Shown: one piece after another, positions 33,701 through 36,805 of the stretch
Numbering within the stretch: position 1 is the first letter of the stretch
Layout of the letters: each line of letters opens with the position of its first letter
Source of the DNA: Apostichopus parvimensis
Lineage: Eukaryota > Echinodermata > Holothuroidea > Aspidochirotida > Stichopodidae
DNA length: 40,806 nucleotides
Reading direction: 5' to 3'
Assembly: GCA_000934455.1 (NCBI GenBank)
Contig: KN883821.1
Location: 58,346-99,151 of the forward strand
Position numbers and translations under genes: made by a program
The notes under the pieces: model-generated
Seen by the model: the letters and a program-made list of their open reading frames with translations, nothing else
The model's database searches: none
Told to the model about the DNA's origin: nothing

Positions 33701-36567
33701 GTTTTGTTCAGCTCATCTGGCATCCATCTTACGTATTAAGTAGTGAACCTGACAATATACAGATCACACTTACGCATTAAGTAGTGAAATGGACAACATA
33801 CGGATCACATCTTACGCAGGAAGTAGTGAATTGGGCAACATACAGATCTTACATATTAAGTAGTGAATGGGACAACATACGGATCACATCTTATGTATTA
33901 AGTAATGAATCGGACAACGTACGGATCACATCTTACGTATTAAATAATGAATCGGACAACGTACGGATCACATCTTACGTATTAAGTAGTGAACTGGACA
34001 ACATACGGATCACACTTACGTATTAAGTAATGAATCGGACAACGTACGGATCACATCTTACGTATTAAGTAGTGAATCGAACAACATACGGATCACATCT
34101 TACATATTTAGTAGTGAATCGGACAATGTGCGGATCACATCTTACCTATTAAGTAGTGAATCGGACAAGGTACGGATCATTATCTAACATATTAAGTAGT
34201 GAATCGGACAACGTATGCATCACATATTACGTCGTGAGTAGTGAGTAGTGAATCAGACAACATACGGATCACATCTTACACATGAAGTAGTGAATCGTAC
34301 ATTGTATGCATCACATATTACATAGTAAGTAGTGAAATGACAACATACGGATCACATATTAAGTAGTGAACCGGACAACGTACGGATCACGTCTTACGTA
34401 TTAAGTAGTGAACCAGGCAACGTACAGATCACGTATTAAGTAGTGAATGGGACAACGTACGGATCACGTCTTGCGTATTAAGTAGTGAATCGGACAATAT
34501 ATGGATCACATCTTACATATTAAGTAGTGAACCGGGCAACAAACGGATCACGTCTTGCTTATTAAGTAGTGAATCGGACAACGTATGGATCACATCTTAC
34601 ACGTATTAAGTAGTGAACCGGGCAACGTACAGATCACGTCTTGCGTATTAAGTAGTGAATTTGACAACGTACGGATCACATCTTACGTATTAAGTTCTGA
34701 ATCAGACATCCTACGGATCACATCTTACGTATTAAGTAGTGAACCGGACAACGTAGGGATCATGTCTTGCGTATTAAGTAGTGAACCGGGCAACGTAGAT
34801 CACATGTTACGTATTAAGTAGTGAACCAGGCAACGTACGGATCACATCTTGCATAATAAGAAGTGAACCAGACAACGTACGGATCACGTCTTACGTATTA
34901 AGTAGTGAAATGGACAACGTACGGATCACGTCTTACGTATTAAGTAGTGATTCGGACAATGTGCGGATCACGTCTTACGTATTAAGTTGTGAATCGGACA
35001 ACGTACGGATCACATCTTACGTATTAAGTAGTGAACCGGACAACATACGGATCACATCTTACACGTATTAAGTAGTGAATCGTACAGCGTACAGATCACA
35101 TCTAACGTATTAAGTAGTGAATTTGACAACGCACGAATCACATCTTACACATATTAAGTAGTGAATTGGAAAACGTACGGATCACATCTTACGCATGAAG
35201 TAGTGAACCAGACATTGTATGCATCACATCTTACGTAGTATGTAGTGAATCGGACAACATAGAGACCACATCATACATATTAAGTAGTGAACCGGACAAC
35301 GTATGGATCACATCTAACACGTATTAAGTAGTGAATAGGACAACGTACGGATCACAACTAATGTATTAAGTAGTGAATCGAACAACGTACGGATCACATC
35401 TTACATATTAAGTAGTGAACCTGACAAGGTATGGATCAAGCCTTGCGTATTAAGTAGTGAATCGGACAATGTACGGATCACATCTTAGGTTTTAAGTAGT
35501 GAACCGGACAACGTACGGATCATGTCTTGCACATTAAGTAGTGAATCGGACAATGTACGGATCACATCTTACGTATTAAGTAGTCTACCGGGCAATGTAC
35601 GGATCATGTCTTGCGTATTAAGTAGTGAACCGGACAACGTACGGATCACATCTTACGTATTAAGTAGTGAATCGGACAACATATGGATCACATCTTACGT
35701 ATTAAGTAGTGAATCGGACAACTACGGATCACATCTTACGTAATAAGTATTGAATAAAATTGAAAGACAGTTGCTCAATTTGGGGCTAGATTCCAGAAAT
35801 ATTCATGTATAAATTGTCTATATTTTCAATTTCCACTTGTAGGTCCTTGGTGGATGGTGCAGCTGGCATGGGTGTAGATAAGCCCACCTATGTAAACCAT
35901 GAGGTACGTATCAAGGGTACCCGGAACAAATGGGTTTGAAGCTTATTACTTTACATAGTCATAAGGTTGACTTATTGTATCAACAATGGTATTGAGAAAT
36001 TGTCCACTTATCTTTTATTCCCCTCTAAGGTATTTTTGGGGGGTTACTTTGATTGGCCCAGTATATTGACATAACTTTTGTCCAAGACTAGCCAGGGAGG
36101 TTGTCTCCTTCCTCAGTTCCACATTGCTTTATGTTATGGATGTTAAATACTTATGGAGGGAATTCCCCATCTTTTGAACAAGTTATAAAATCATGAAGAA
36201 TTGTCTTGTAAGAAGTTCAGGGTTTCCACCTGAGTAATTGCATCAAGAAACCAAATGTAGTGCTTTACAAAATCCATGGAATAAGTCGTCTATTATGGCA
36301 AAATGCTCATCTAAAATGGGCAAAATTCCTACGCAAATATGTGCACGTCATTTTTGCGTACACAGTGCCATTCACTTTCTTGGTAAGTTATTATAAACAA
36401 ACTTTTATCATTCTCAAAATTGTTATGCAAGACATACAAACTAGATTATGATTCTGTGAGATCCCTTAAAATCCTTCCTCAGACATAGTTTTTTCTTTGA
36501 ACTACAGGTCGAGTTTGGCATGGCTCCAGCTTCCACTCCAGATGAAACAGCTACAACATCCACATGA
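614..36567 (+). CDS. MALRD1-like MAM/LDLa repeat type I membrane protein (whole gene span, 33 exons, 5' partial)
   Basis: This is the gene-level entry; exons are listed separately. The joined exons give about 1,614 residues: seven MAM + LDLa units (residues 1-221, 222-432, 433-663, 664-881, 882-1105, 1106-1314, 1315-1529), a microexon (1530-1535), a transmembrane helix (about 1538-1562) and a tail of about 50 residues. Every exon junction is GT-AG and phase-consistent over all 33 exons, which is strong evidence for the model. MAM domains are extracellular adhesion/oligomerisation modules; LDLa modules are small six-cysteine calcium-binding ligand modules. This alternation followed by one TM helix is known from MALRD1/DIET1, a gut protein in mammals linked to FGF15/19 output and bile-acid control; orthology and function here are inference. 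The N-terminus, signal peptide and promoter are off the left edge. Internal introns carry transposons and several splice-site-anchored tandem arrays. An alternative label is simply 'MAM and LDLa domain protein'. Confidence 0.93.
1188..1285 (+). CDS. Exon 2: MAM A, second strand segment
   Basis: The acceptor is TTTCATTTTGTAG and the donor is GTGAGT, phase 1 to 0. It encodes [12 protein letters not shown] and ends at the third MAM cysteine (FSGCS). This is the usual 'GxY-x-A-x-L-S' stretch of a MAM domain. Confidence 0.88.
1286..2688. other. Intron 2, no gene; purine-rich GA run
   Basis: The only structure I see is a (GA)n/GGTGGAGA run at about 2531-2582, about 105 bp before the exon 3 acceptor. 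The rest is unremarkable AT-rich intron. Confidence 0.5.
2689..2853 (+). CDS. Exon 3: MAM A core
   Basis: Phase 0 to 0, 55 codons, donor GTAAAC. It encodes [18 protein letters not shown], then [12 protein letters not shown], and ends TFQ. The acceptor follows CATCTCTAAAG. Open reading continues upstream of the acceptor, but homology to the sister units fixes the exon start. Confidence 0.9.
2854..3572. other. Intron 3, nothing recognised
   Basis: AT-rich sequence with no open frame, repeat or element that I can support. Confidence 0.4.
3573..3696 (+). CDS. Exon 4: MAM A C-terminal strand and linker
   Basis: Phase 0 to 1, donor GTAAGT. It encodes IIIEGTIG, then [14 protein letters not shown], the closing MAM motif with the fourth cysteine. 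A Ser/Thr/Pro linker leads to the LDLa module. Confidence 0.92.
4151..4282 (+). CDS. Exon 5: LDLa domain A
   Basis: Phase 1 to 1, 44 codons, acceptor TGATTGCTTTCAG, donor GTAAGT. It shows all six cysteines and the calcium-binding end [10 protein letters not shown], and sits between MAM A and MAM B. Confidence 0.95.
4283..5203. other. Intron 5, pyrimidine-rich patches only
   Basis: Two C-rich patches (about 4534-4552 and 4914-4956) are present. Short open frames over them are compositional and have no protein-family features. Confidence 0.4.
5204..5353 (+). CDS. Exon 6: start of MAM domain B
   Basis: Phase 1 to 1, 50 codons, acceptor CATTTCTTCCAG, donor GTAAGT. It encodes [15 protein letters not shown] and NNDHT. 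The Trp after the second Cys is Phe here, and the usual GP before DHT is replaced. Confidence 0.9.
5876..5950 (+). repeat. Pentanucleotide array (TGGAA)n then (CGGAA)n
   Basis: About eight TGGAA-type units (with some TTGAA variants) switch abruptly to about six CGGAA units. It lies in intron 6, downstream of a purine-rich GAAAACGAAGAA stretch. Confidence 0.9.
6252..6514 (+). CDS. Exon 7: MAM B middle (fused exons)
   Basis: Phase 1 to 0, 263 nt, acceptor GCTTTCTTTAG, donor GTAAAA. It covers in one exon what exons 2 and 3 encode in unit A ([11 protein letters not shown], then [22 protein letters not shown]). The intron at the Cys position is therefore absent from this unit. Confidence 0.93.
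6515..7015. other. Intron 7, nothing recognised
   Basis: AT-rich with one C-rich patch at about 6719-6750. No gene or repeat family is supported. Confidence 0.4.
7016..7232 (+). CDS. Exon 8: MAM B end plus LDLa domain B
   Basis: Phase 0 to 1, 217 nt, acceptor TTGTATCTTCTTCAG, donor GTAAGT. The MAM end ([17 protein letters not shown]) and a complete six-cysteine LDLa (to [10 protein letters not shown]) share one exon, as in unit E only. The MAM closing motif is diverged: SALDD in place of IAIDD. Confidence 0.92.
7784..7906 (+). repeat. 33-bp tandem repeat, about 3.7 copies
   Basis: The unit contains CTCAACTGGTGCCAGTAGTC followed by a TTAAGG-type spacer. Copies differ at several positions. 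It ends about 60 bp upstream of the exon 9 acceptor. Confidence 0.85.
7967..8122 (+). CDS. Exon 9: start of MAM domain C
   Basis: Phase 1 to 1, 52 codons, acceptor CTTTTCTTCTCAAACAG, donor GTATGT. It encodes [19 protein letters not shown] and GGPSRDHT, all canonical MAM opening features. Confidence 0.93.
8868..9076. repeat. Imperfect inverted repeat (CTCGAAATTTCGA-type foldback)
   Basis: Left end TCTCGAAATTTCGACTTTA and right end TAAAGTTGAAATTTCGAGA are inverted. The interior repeats the CTCGAAATTTCG core, itself near-palindromic. It is probably a small foldback or MITE-like element; no clear target duplication was found. Confidence 0.6.
9385..9476 (+). CDS. Exon 10: MAM C second segment
   Basis: Phase 1 to 0, acceptor CAATTTTTCCGCAG, donor GTTTGT. 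It encodes [20 protein letters not shown] and ends SSDCQ, the third MAM cysteine. Confidence 0.9.
10044..10412. mobile_element. hAT-like MITE (369 bp) with 8-bp target duplication
   Basis: The terminal inverted repeats are CAGTGGCGGAGC and GCTCCGCCACTG. The 8-bp sequence GGTATAGG flanks both ends (10036-10043 and 10413-10420), a perfect target site duplication of the length made by hAT transposases. There is no transposase frame. A G/C-rich hairpin (GGGGGGGCATCCGCCCCCC) lies near the right end. Confidence 0.9.
11326..11496 (+). CDS. Exon 11: MAM C core
   Basis: Phase 0 to 0, 57 codons, acceptor TGTTTCATTTGCAG, donor GTAAAA. It encodes [20 protein letters not shown], then [12 protein letters not shown], ending TYQ. 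Confidence 0.95.
11497..12360. other. Intron 11, nothing recognised
   Basis: AT-rich intron with no repeat or frame that I can support, ending in the tandem acceptor choice described at exon 12. Confidence 0.4.
12361..12451 (+). CDS. Exon 12: MAM C C-terminal strand
   Basis: Phase 0 to 1, donor GTAAGT. It encodes [14 protein letters not shown], then [12 protein letters not shown]. Two in-frame acceptors are possible: the TTACAG ending at 12351 (adds Tyr-Val-Gln) and the TGCAG ending at 12360. The second matches the sister units (TFQ then IIIEG), so it is used here. Confidence 0.9.
12730..12912 (+). CDS. Exon 13: mucin-like linker plus LDLa domain C
   Basis: Phase 1 to 1, 61 codons, acceptor TTTGATTTCTCAG, donor GTAAGA. 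A Ser/Thr-rich linker (ATTTRKTTT core) that could carry O-glycans precedes a six-cysteine LDLa ending [10 protein letters not shown]. The usual Asp-Gly is Gly-Gly here. Confidence 0.93.
13251..13376 (+). repeat. 24-bp tandem repeat, about 5 copies
   Basis: The unit is near-identical between copies (TGTATGATCTTATGTATGAT core). Because 24 is a multiple of three, it produces an artefactual open frame. It lies in the intron between LDLa C and MAM D. Confidence 0.92.
13493..13681 (+). CDS. Exon 14: start of MAM domain D (diverged)
   Basis: Phase 1 to 1, 63 codons, acceptor CTTTTTTACACAG, donor GTAAGT. It encodes [12 protein letters not shown]; the conserved Trp after the second Cys is Leu. An acidic insert containing DDDD and extra residues before FQWLREQ make this exon longer than its sisters. 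It ends GPGVDHT. Confidence 0.9.
14297..14432 (-). mobile_element. LINE ORF2 C-terminal remnant and 3' flank
   Basis: The minus strand reads [18 protein letters not shown] and, in another frame, [14 protein letters not shown] followed by a stop at 14299-14297. This pair is the characteristic C-terminus of CR1/L2/jockey-like ORF2 proteins. A frameshift separates the two blocks, so it is a decayed copy. Its 3' UTR probably continues down to about 13870. Confidence 0.82.
14622..14705 (+). repeat. 16-bp tandem repeat, about 5 copies
   Basis: The unit is CTATAAATTAGTCCAT, nearly perfect, with the last copies diverged (TATATAAAGTAGTCCAT). It is in the intron between exons 14 and 15. Confidence 0.93.
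15249..15505 (+). CDS. Exon 15: MAM D middle (fused exons)
   Basis: Phase 1 to 0, 257 nt, acceptor ATTCTTTTTCCAG, donor GTGAAA. It encodes [15 protein letters not shown], then [27 protein letters not shown] and ENFK. As in unit B, the intron at the third Cys is absent. Confidence 0.94.
15851..16103 (+). mobile_element. LINE-like 3' tail, copy 1
   Basis: The tail contains TTTGTAAAGCGCTTTGAGCA, then TGCGCTATATAA, ending in a TTATTATT run, a 3' end typical of CR1/L2-type LINEs. A second copy in the same orientation is at 25873-26120. No coding part remains. Confidence 0.75.
16191..16275 (+). CDS. Exon 16: MAM D C-terminal strand
   Basis: Phase 0 to 1, acceptor AATTGTTTAG, donor GTGAGA. It encodes [14 protein letters not shown], then [11 protein letters not shown], the closing MAM motif. 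Confidence 0.9.
16276..17058. other. Intron 16, nothing recognised
   Basis: AT-rich. A short open frame overlaps exon 17 upstream but has no domain features. No repeat is identified. Confidence 0.4.
17059..17181 (+). CDS. Exon 17: LDLa domain D
   Basis: Phase 1 to 1, 41 codons, acceptor CTTCACCTTGGCAG, donor GTATGT. Six cysteines with [10 protein letters not shown] and a [10 protein letters not shown] calcium loop. Confidence 0.95.
17780..18354. mobile_element. Foldback/MITE element (575 bp) with long inverted arms
   Basis: The ends TTAAAGGATTGGTTCAG and CTGAACCAATCCTTTAA are inverted repeats. The arms remain alignable for about 200-250 bp inward, including GATGTCACATCCTCAC against GTGAGGATGTGACGTCAC near the loop. 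TTAA (or TA) at both ends is a possible target duplication. Non-autonomous; superfamily not certain (TTAA would suit piggyBac-like, TA Tc1/mariner-like). Confidence 0.85.
18730..18879 (+). CDS. Exon 18: start of MAM domain E
   Basis: Phase 1 to 1, 50 codons, acceptor GATAATCTTTCAG, donor GTACGA. It encodes [21 protein letters not shown] and GPVSDHT, a canonical MAM opening. Confidence 0.95.
19222..19250 (+). repeat. Poly-G run (19 G) plus G-rich extension
   Basis: Nineteen consecutive G, then TGGGGGGAGGG. It could form a G-quadruplex in DNA or intron RNA. It sits in the intron about 135 bp upstream of exon 19. Length may be unreliable in the assembly. Confidence 0.85.
19384..19481 (+). CDS. 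Exon 19: MAM E second segment
   Basis: Phase 1 to 0, 98 nt (the same length as exon 2), acceptor TTTGGTTCTACCAG, donor GTGGGT. It encodes [19 protein letters not shown] and ends SSGCQ. Confidence 0.92.
19482..20619. other. Intron 19, nothing recognised
   Basis: AT-rich intron. An 81-codon open frame at 20202-20447 shows no family features. The acceptor region is ordinary. Confidence 0.4.
20620..20799 (+). CDS. Exon 20: MAM E core
   Basis: Phase 0 to 0, 60 codons, acceptor CATTTACAATGACAG, donor GTAAGT. It encodes [18 protein letters not shown], then [12 protein letters not shown], ending NYA. The following intron (about 2.46 kb) is mostly a 41-bp minisatellite. Confidence 0.95.
21805..23255 (+). 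repeat. 41-bp minisatellite, about 35 copies, abutting the exon 21 acceptor
   Basis: Each unit carries TTATAACAAAACAG, then AT, then the palindrome AATTCTAGAATT and TGTGTTTGGTATTG. Units are 40-42 bp with base variants. The array runs directly into the exon 21 splice acceptor (AACAAACCAG, then ATTACTCTAGAA), which is itself a diverged unit. A flank motif (GACCAGACCT...GAGAATTGGGTAAT) occurs both before the array (about 21783) and within it (about 23110), so a higher-order duplication is also present. Confidence 0.95.
23256..23499 (+). CDS. Exon 21: MAM E end plus LDLa domain E
   Basis: Phase 0 to 1, 244 nt, donor GTAAGT. It encodes [26 protein letters not shown], then an LDLa ending [10 protein letters not shown]. 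The acceptor (AACAAACCAG) and first exon bases are homologous to the adjacent minisatellite unit. The exon start is fixed by phase and by the sister units. The acceptor has a poor pyrimidine tract. Confidence 0.93.
23700..23843 (+). CDS. Exon 22: start of MAM domain F
   Basis: Phase 1 to 1, 48 codons, acceptor TTCTACTCATCAG, donor GTTATA (weak). It encodes [16 protein letters not shown] and GPTTDHT. An hAT-like MITE is inserted 40 bp downstream of the donor. Confidence 0.9.
23884..24253. mobile_element. hAT-like (Charlie-type ends) MITE, 370 bp
   Basis: The left end CAGGGGTGGGCAAC and right end GTTGCCCACCCCTG are inverted. CTTTAAAA flanks both ends (23876-23883 and 24254-24261), a perfect 8-bp duplication. 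The subterminal CGGCCCGCGGGCC is typical of Charlie-like hAT ends. There is no transposase. It lies 40 bp downstream of the exon 22 donor. Confidence 0.92.
25146..25330 (-). mobile_element. tRNA-derived SINE, copy 1 (5'-truncated)
   Basis: The minus strand carries the body shared with the copy at 27331-27528 (AGACTGACTTCGGTCAGCTT, then CAGGAGGATCTAAAATACA) and part of the tRNA-like head with the B-box region (GGTTCGAGTCACTCC). The A-box part is missing. It has about 25 bp (about 25166-25190) not present in the other copy. Confidence 0.82.
25383..25570 (+). CDS. Exon 23: MAM F middle, different 3' boundary
   Basis: Phase 1 to 0, 188 nt, acceptor TTTGATATGACAG, donor GTAAGA. It encodes [10 protein letters not shown], then [20 protein letters not shown], ending RTEDE. 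The 3' boundary falls after the YHM segment, an intron position not used in units A to E. Confidence 0.93.
25873..26120 (+). mobile_element. LINE-like 3' tail, copy 2
   Basis: The same family as 15851-16103: GGACTATATGCGTTTTAGT, then TTTGAGCAGCTTTGCTGA, then TGCGCTATATAA and a TTATTATTATTA end. Confidence 0.75.
26221..26235 (+). repeat. Poly-C run (15 C)
   Basis: Fifteen C in intron 23, then AGGGG. Possible G-quadruplex on the minus strand. Confidence 0.8.
26556..26727 (+). CDS. Exon 24: MAM F C-terminal half
   Basis: Phase 0 to 1, 172 nt, acceptor TTTTTCATCGTAG, donor GTAAGC. It encodes [15 protein letters not shown], then IIIEAIRG and [13 protein letters not shown]. Confidence 0.93.
26971..27165 (+). 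repeat. 67-bp tandem repeat, 3 copies, containing the exon 25 acceptor
   Basis: Copies start at 26971, 27038 and 27104. Each has CATTACACTTCAATAT, then a TTTAATAG-type acceptor region and ACACCTATCAAAGACCCTGCC, which in the last copy is the start of exon 25. Copy 1 keeps an AG at the homologous spot (27013); copy 2 has lost it. Confidence 0.92.
27147..27269 (+). CDS. Exon 25: LDLa domain F
   Basis: Phase 1 to 1, 41 codons, donor GTGAGT. It encodes [14 protein letters not shown], then [14 protein letters not shown] and PDGEDEQGC. The acceptor (AATTTAATAG) lies in the last of three tandem 67-bp repeat copies that each include the acceptor region and the exon's first bases. Confidence 0.92.
27331..27528 (-). 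mobile_element. tRNA-derived SINE, copy 2 (complete head)
   Basis: The minus strand begins GGAGTGTTAGCTCAGTGG (A box TAGCTCAGTGG), then GGTCCCGAGTTTGAGTC (B-box region), then a unique body ending near GGATCTAATATACA. It shares its body with the copy at 25146-25330, in the same orientation. Confidence 0.88.
28198..28353 (+). CDS. Exon 26: start of MAM domain G
   Basis: Phase 1 to 1, 52 codons, acceptor CTTCTGTTTTTTGGTAG, donor GTTAGA. It encodes [22 protein letters not shown] and GPSSDNT. The usual DHT is DNT, and the first two cysteines are spaced more widely. Confidence 0.92.
28377..28408 (+). repeat. (AAAT)n microsatellite
   Basis: Six or so AAAT units in the short intron between exons 26 and 27. 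Confidence 0.85.
28514..28656 (+). CDS. Exon 27: MAM G middle
   Basis: Phase 1 to 0, 143 nt, acceptor TTTTATTTGCTAG, donor GTAAGT. It encodes GSFLFVEST, then [18 protein letters not shown]. The last ~40 nt of the exon plus the donor are repeated five more times downstream (up to about 29250). Confidence 0.92.
28617..29250 (+). repeat. ~110-bp tandem repeat, 6 copies, containing the exon 27 end and donor
   Basis: Each copy holds GGTATCACATGTACGGTGCC, then AACATGGGAACATTGAGG and the donor GTAAGTCACTTAAAGGCAT. Donor-like GTAAGT starts at 28657 (real), 28751, 28858, 28967, 29077 and 29187. Spacing is 94, 107, 109, 110 and 110. Copy 2 is shorter. Later copies have no acceptor in the right phase, so they look like donor-bearing exon fragments. 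Confidence 0.93.
29690..29880. other. GC-rich patch, probably an old repeat
   Basis: A locally GC-rich stretch in AT-rich intron (GGGGGCCAGGGGGTCGCC, then GTGAAGCCTCCTGAAGC). It resembles the ends of non-autonomous DNA elements, but no terminal repeats or target duplication could be paired. Confidence 0.35.
30129..30336 (+). CDS. Exon 28: MAM G C-terminal half
   Basis: Phase 0 to 1, 208 nt, acceptor TATTTATGTTAAG, donor GTAAGT. It encodes [34 protein letters not shown] and [13 protein letters not shown]. It joins smoothly to exon 27 (GTLR then VYT). Confidence 0.92.
30337..31460. other. Intron 28, one perfect-looking hairpin
   Basis: A near-perfect 27-nt palindrome lies at 30560-30586 (CCCCTGTTTTTGGCC and its inverse, arms about 12 nt). 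A short G-run lies at about 31211-31220. Otherwise unremarkable. Confidence 0.6.
31461..31598 (+). CDS. Exon 29: LDLa domain G
   Basis: Phase 1 to 1, 46 codons, acceptor TTTTTTCACCACCCCCAG, donor GTAAGT. Six cysteines: [21 protein letters not shown], then [11 protein letters not shown]. This is the last extracellular domain before the membrane. Confidence 0.94.
31609..32084 (+). repeat. 50-bp tandem repeat, about 9.5 copies, just after the exon 29 donor
   Basis: The unit contains TATGGTATCACAGATGAATA, then CATGCTAGGT and GGTAACTTTCATTTTA. The first copy begins about 10 bp after the LDLa G donor. Copies are 85-95% alike by eye. Confidence 0.93.
32651..32668 (+). CDS. Exon 30: 18-nt microexon (juxtamembrane)
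   Basis: Phase 1 to 1, encoding VDQPEK. A strong pyrimidine-rich acceptor (CTTTTCTTCTCCATATAG) and a GTAAGT donor flank it. Its length is a multiple of three, so skipping it keeps the frame (LDLa G would join the membrane exon directly). It may be an alternative cassette. Confidence 0.72.
32870..33032 (-). mobile_element. tRNA-derived SINE (second family) with a conserved core
   Basis: The minus strand carries GTGGTCAAGTGGTTAAGGCA (A-box-like), then ACAGGTTCGAGCCCTGG (B-box GGTTCGAGCC), followed by TTGTGTCCTTGGGCAAGGCA, a core motif known from several invertebrate SINEs. A GACCACACTT direct doublet lies at its 5' end. It is in the intron before the membrane exon. Confidence 0.82.
33202..33319 (+). 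CDS. Exon 31: transmembrane helix
   Basis: Phase 1 to 2, 118 nt, acceptor TTCTTTGTTTCACAG, donor GTGAGT. It encodes about 25 hydrophobic residues with a GxxxGxxxGxxG pattern ([12 protein letters not shown]), followed by the basic stop-transfer YLKYR. The orientation implied is type I, with MAM/LDLa outside. Confidence 0.92.
33587..33715 (+). repeat. Direct duplication, 2 copies of about 74 bp
   Basis: CCATCTATGTATT, then GGTTGGTTGTCGCTG and a TTCAG end, occurs at about 33590 and again at about 33664, immediately before the 42-bp array. Confidence 0.8.
33726..35752 (+). repeat. 42-bp minisatellite, about 48 copies
   Basis: The unit contains TTACGTATTAAGTAGTGAAT, then CGGACAACGTACGGATCACA. 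Copies vary by substitutions and small indels. As 42 is 14 codons, stretches of in-register copies read open on the plus strand (about 14-residue periodic [12 protein letters not shown]-like text), but indels break it repeatedly. It fills most of the intron between the transmembrane and tail exons and ends 90 bp before exon 32. Confidence 0.95.
35843..35903 (+). CDS. Exon 32: cytoplasmic tail, first part
   Basis: Phase 2 to 0, 61 nt, acceptor CAATTTCCACTTGTAG, donor GTACGT. It encodes [20 protein letters not shown]. The Tyr-Val-Asn is a YxN motif of the kind bound by Grb2-type SH2 domains when phosphorylated; that use is inference. Confidence 0.85.
35904..36507. other. Intron 32, nothing recognised
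   Basis: Ordinary intron with no repeat or element that I can support. Confidence 0.4.
36508..36567 (+). CDS. Exon 33: tail end and stop codon
   Basis: Phase 0, acceptor TTCTTTGAACTACAG. It encodes [19 protein letters not shown] and the TGA stop at 36565-36567. The Ser/Thr-rich C-terminus has no domain I recognise. Confidence 0.87.
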   Translation, partial: VEFGMAPASTPDETATTST

Positions 36568-36805
36568 AACAGAAATTATTAGATTTGAGGCAAGCTAAGG
36601 ATTCCATGATTGTGACCGCTAGTCTTACTTGAGAATCAATGCAGCTGTTTCAAACTTTTTGATTTGATAGCTCATTTAAAGGTTTTCATATTTTCAGTTG
36701 TTTTTTCAACTTCAACTTAAATAATGGTTTTTATAGATAGAAAGAAACCCAAAGATTACATTTACAGAAAATGATTCAAATAAATAAATGTTTTATATTT
36801 AGCCA
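36568..36805 (+). other. 3' UTR of the MAM/LDLa gene with overlapping AATAAA signals
   Basis: AT-rich sequence after the stop contains two overlapping AATAAA hexamers at 36779-36788, a fitting distance for cleavage just beyond. The exact cleavage site is not visible; the end given is approximate. Confidence 0.7.

Noticed and set aside
33784-35743. Open frames of 73-80 codons in the 42-bp array as a repetitive protein gene
   Set aside because: They arise because the unit is a multiple of three. Indels break the frame every few copies, there is no splice support, and the array lies inside an intron.
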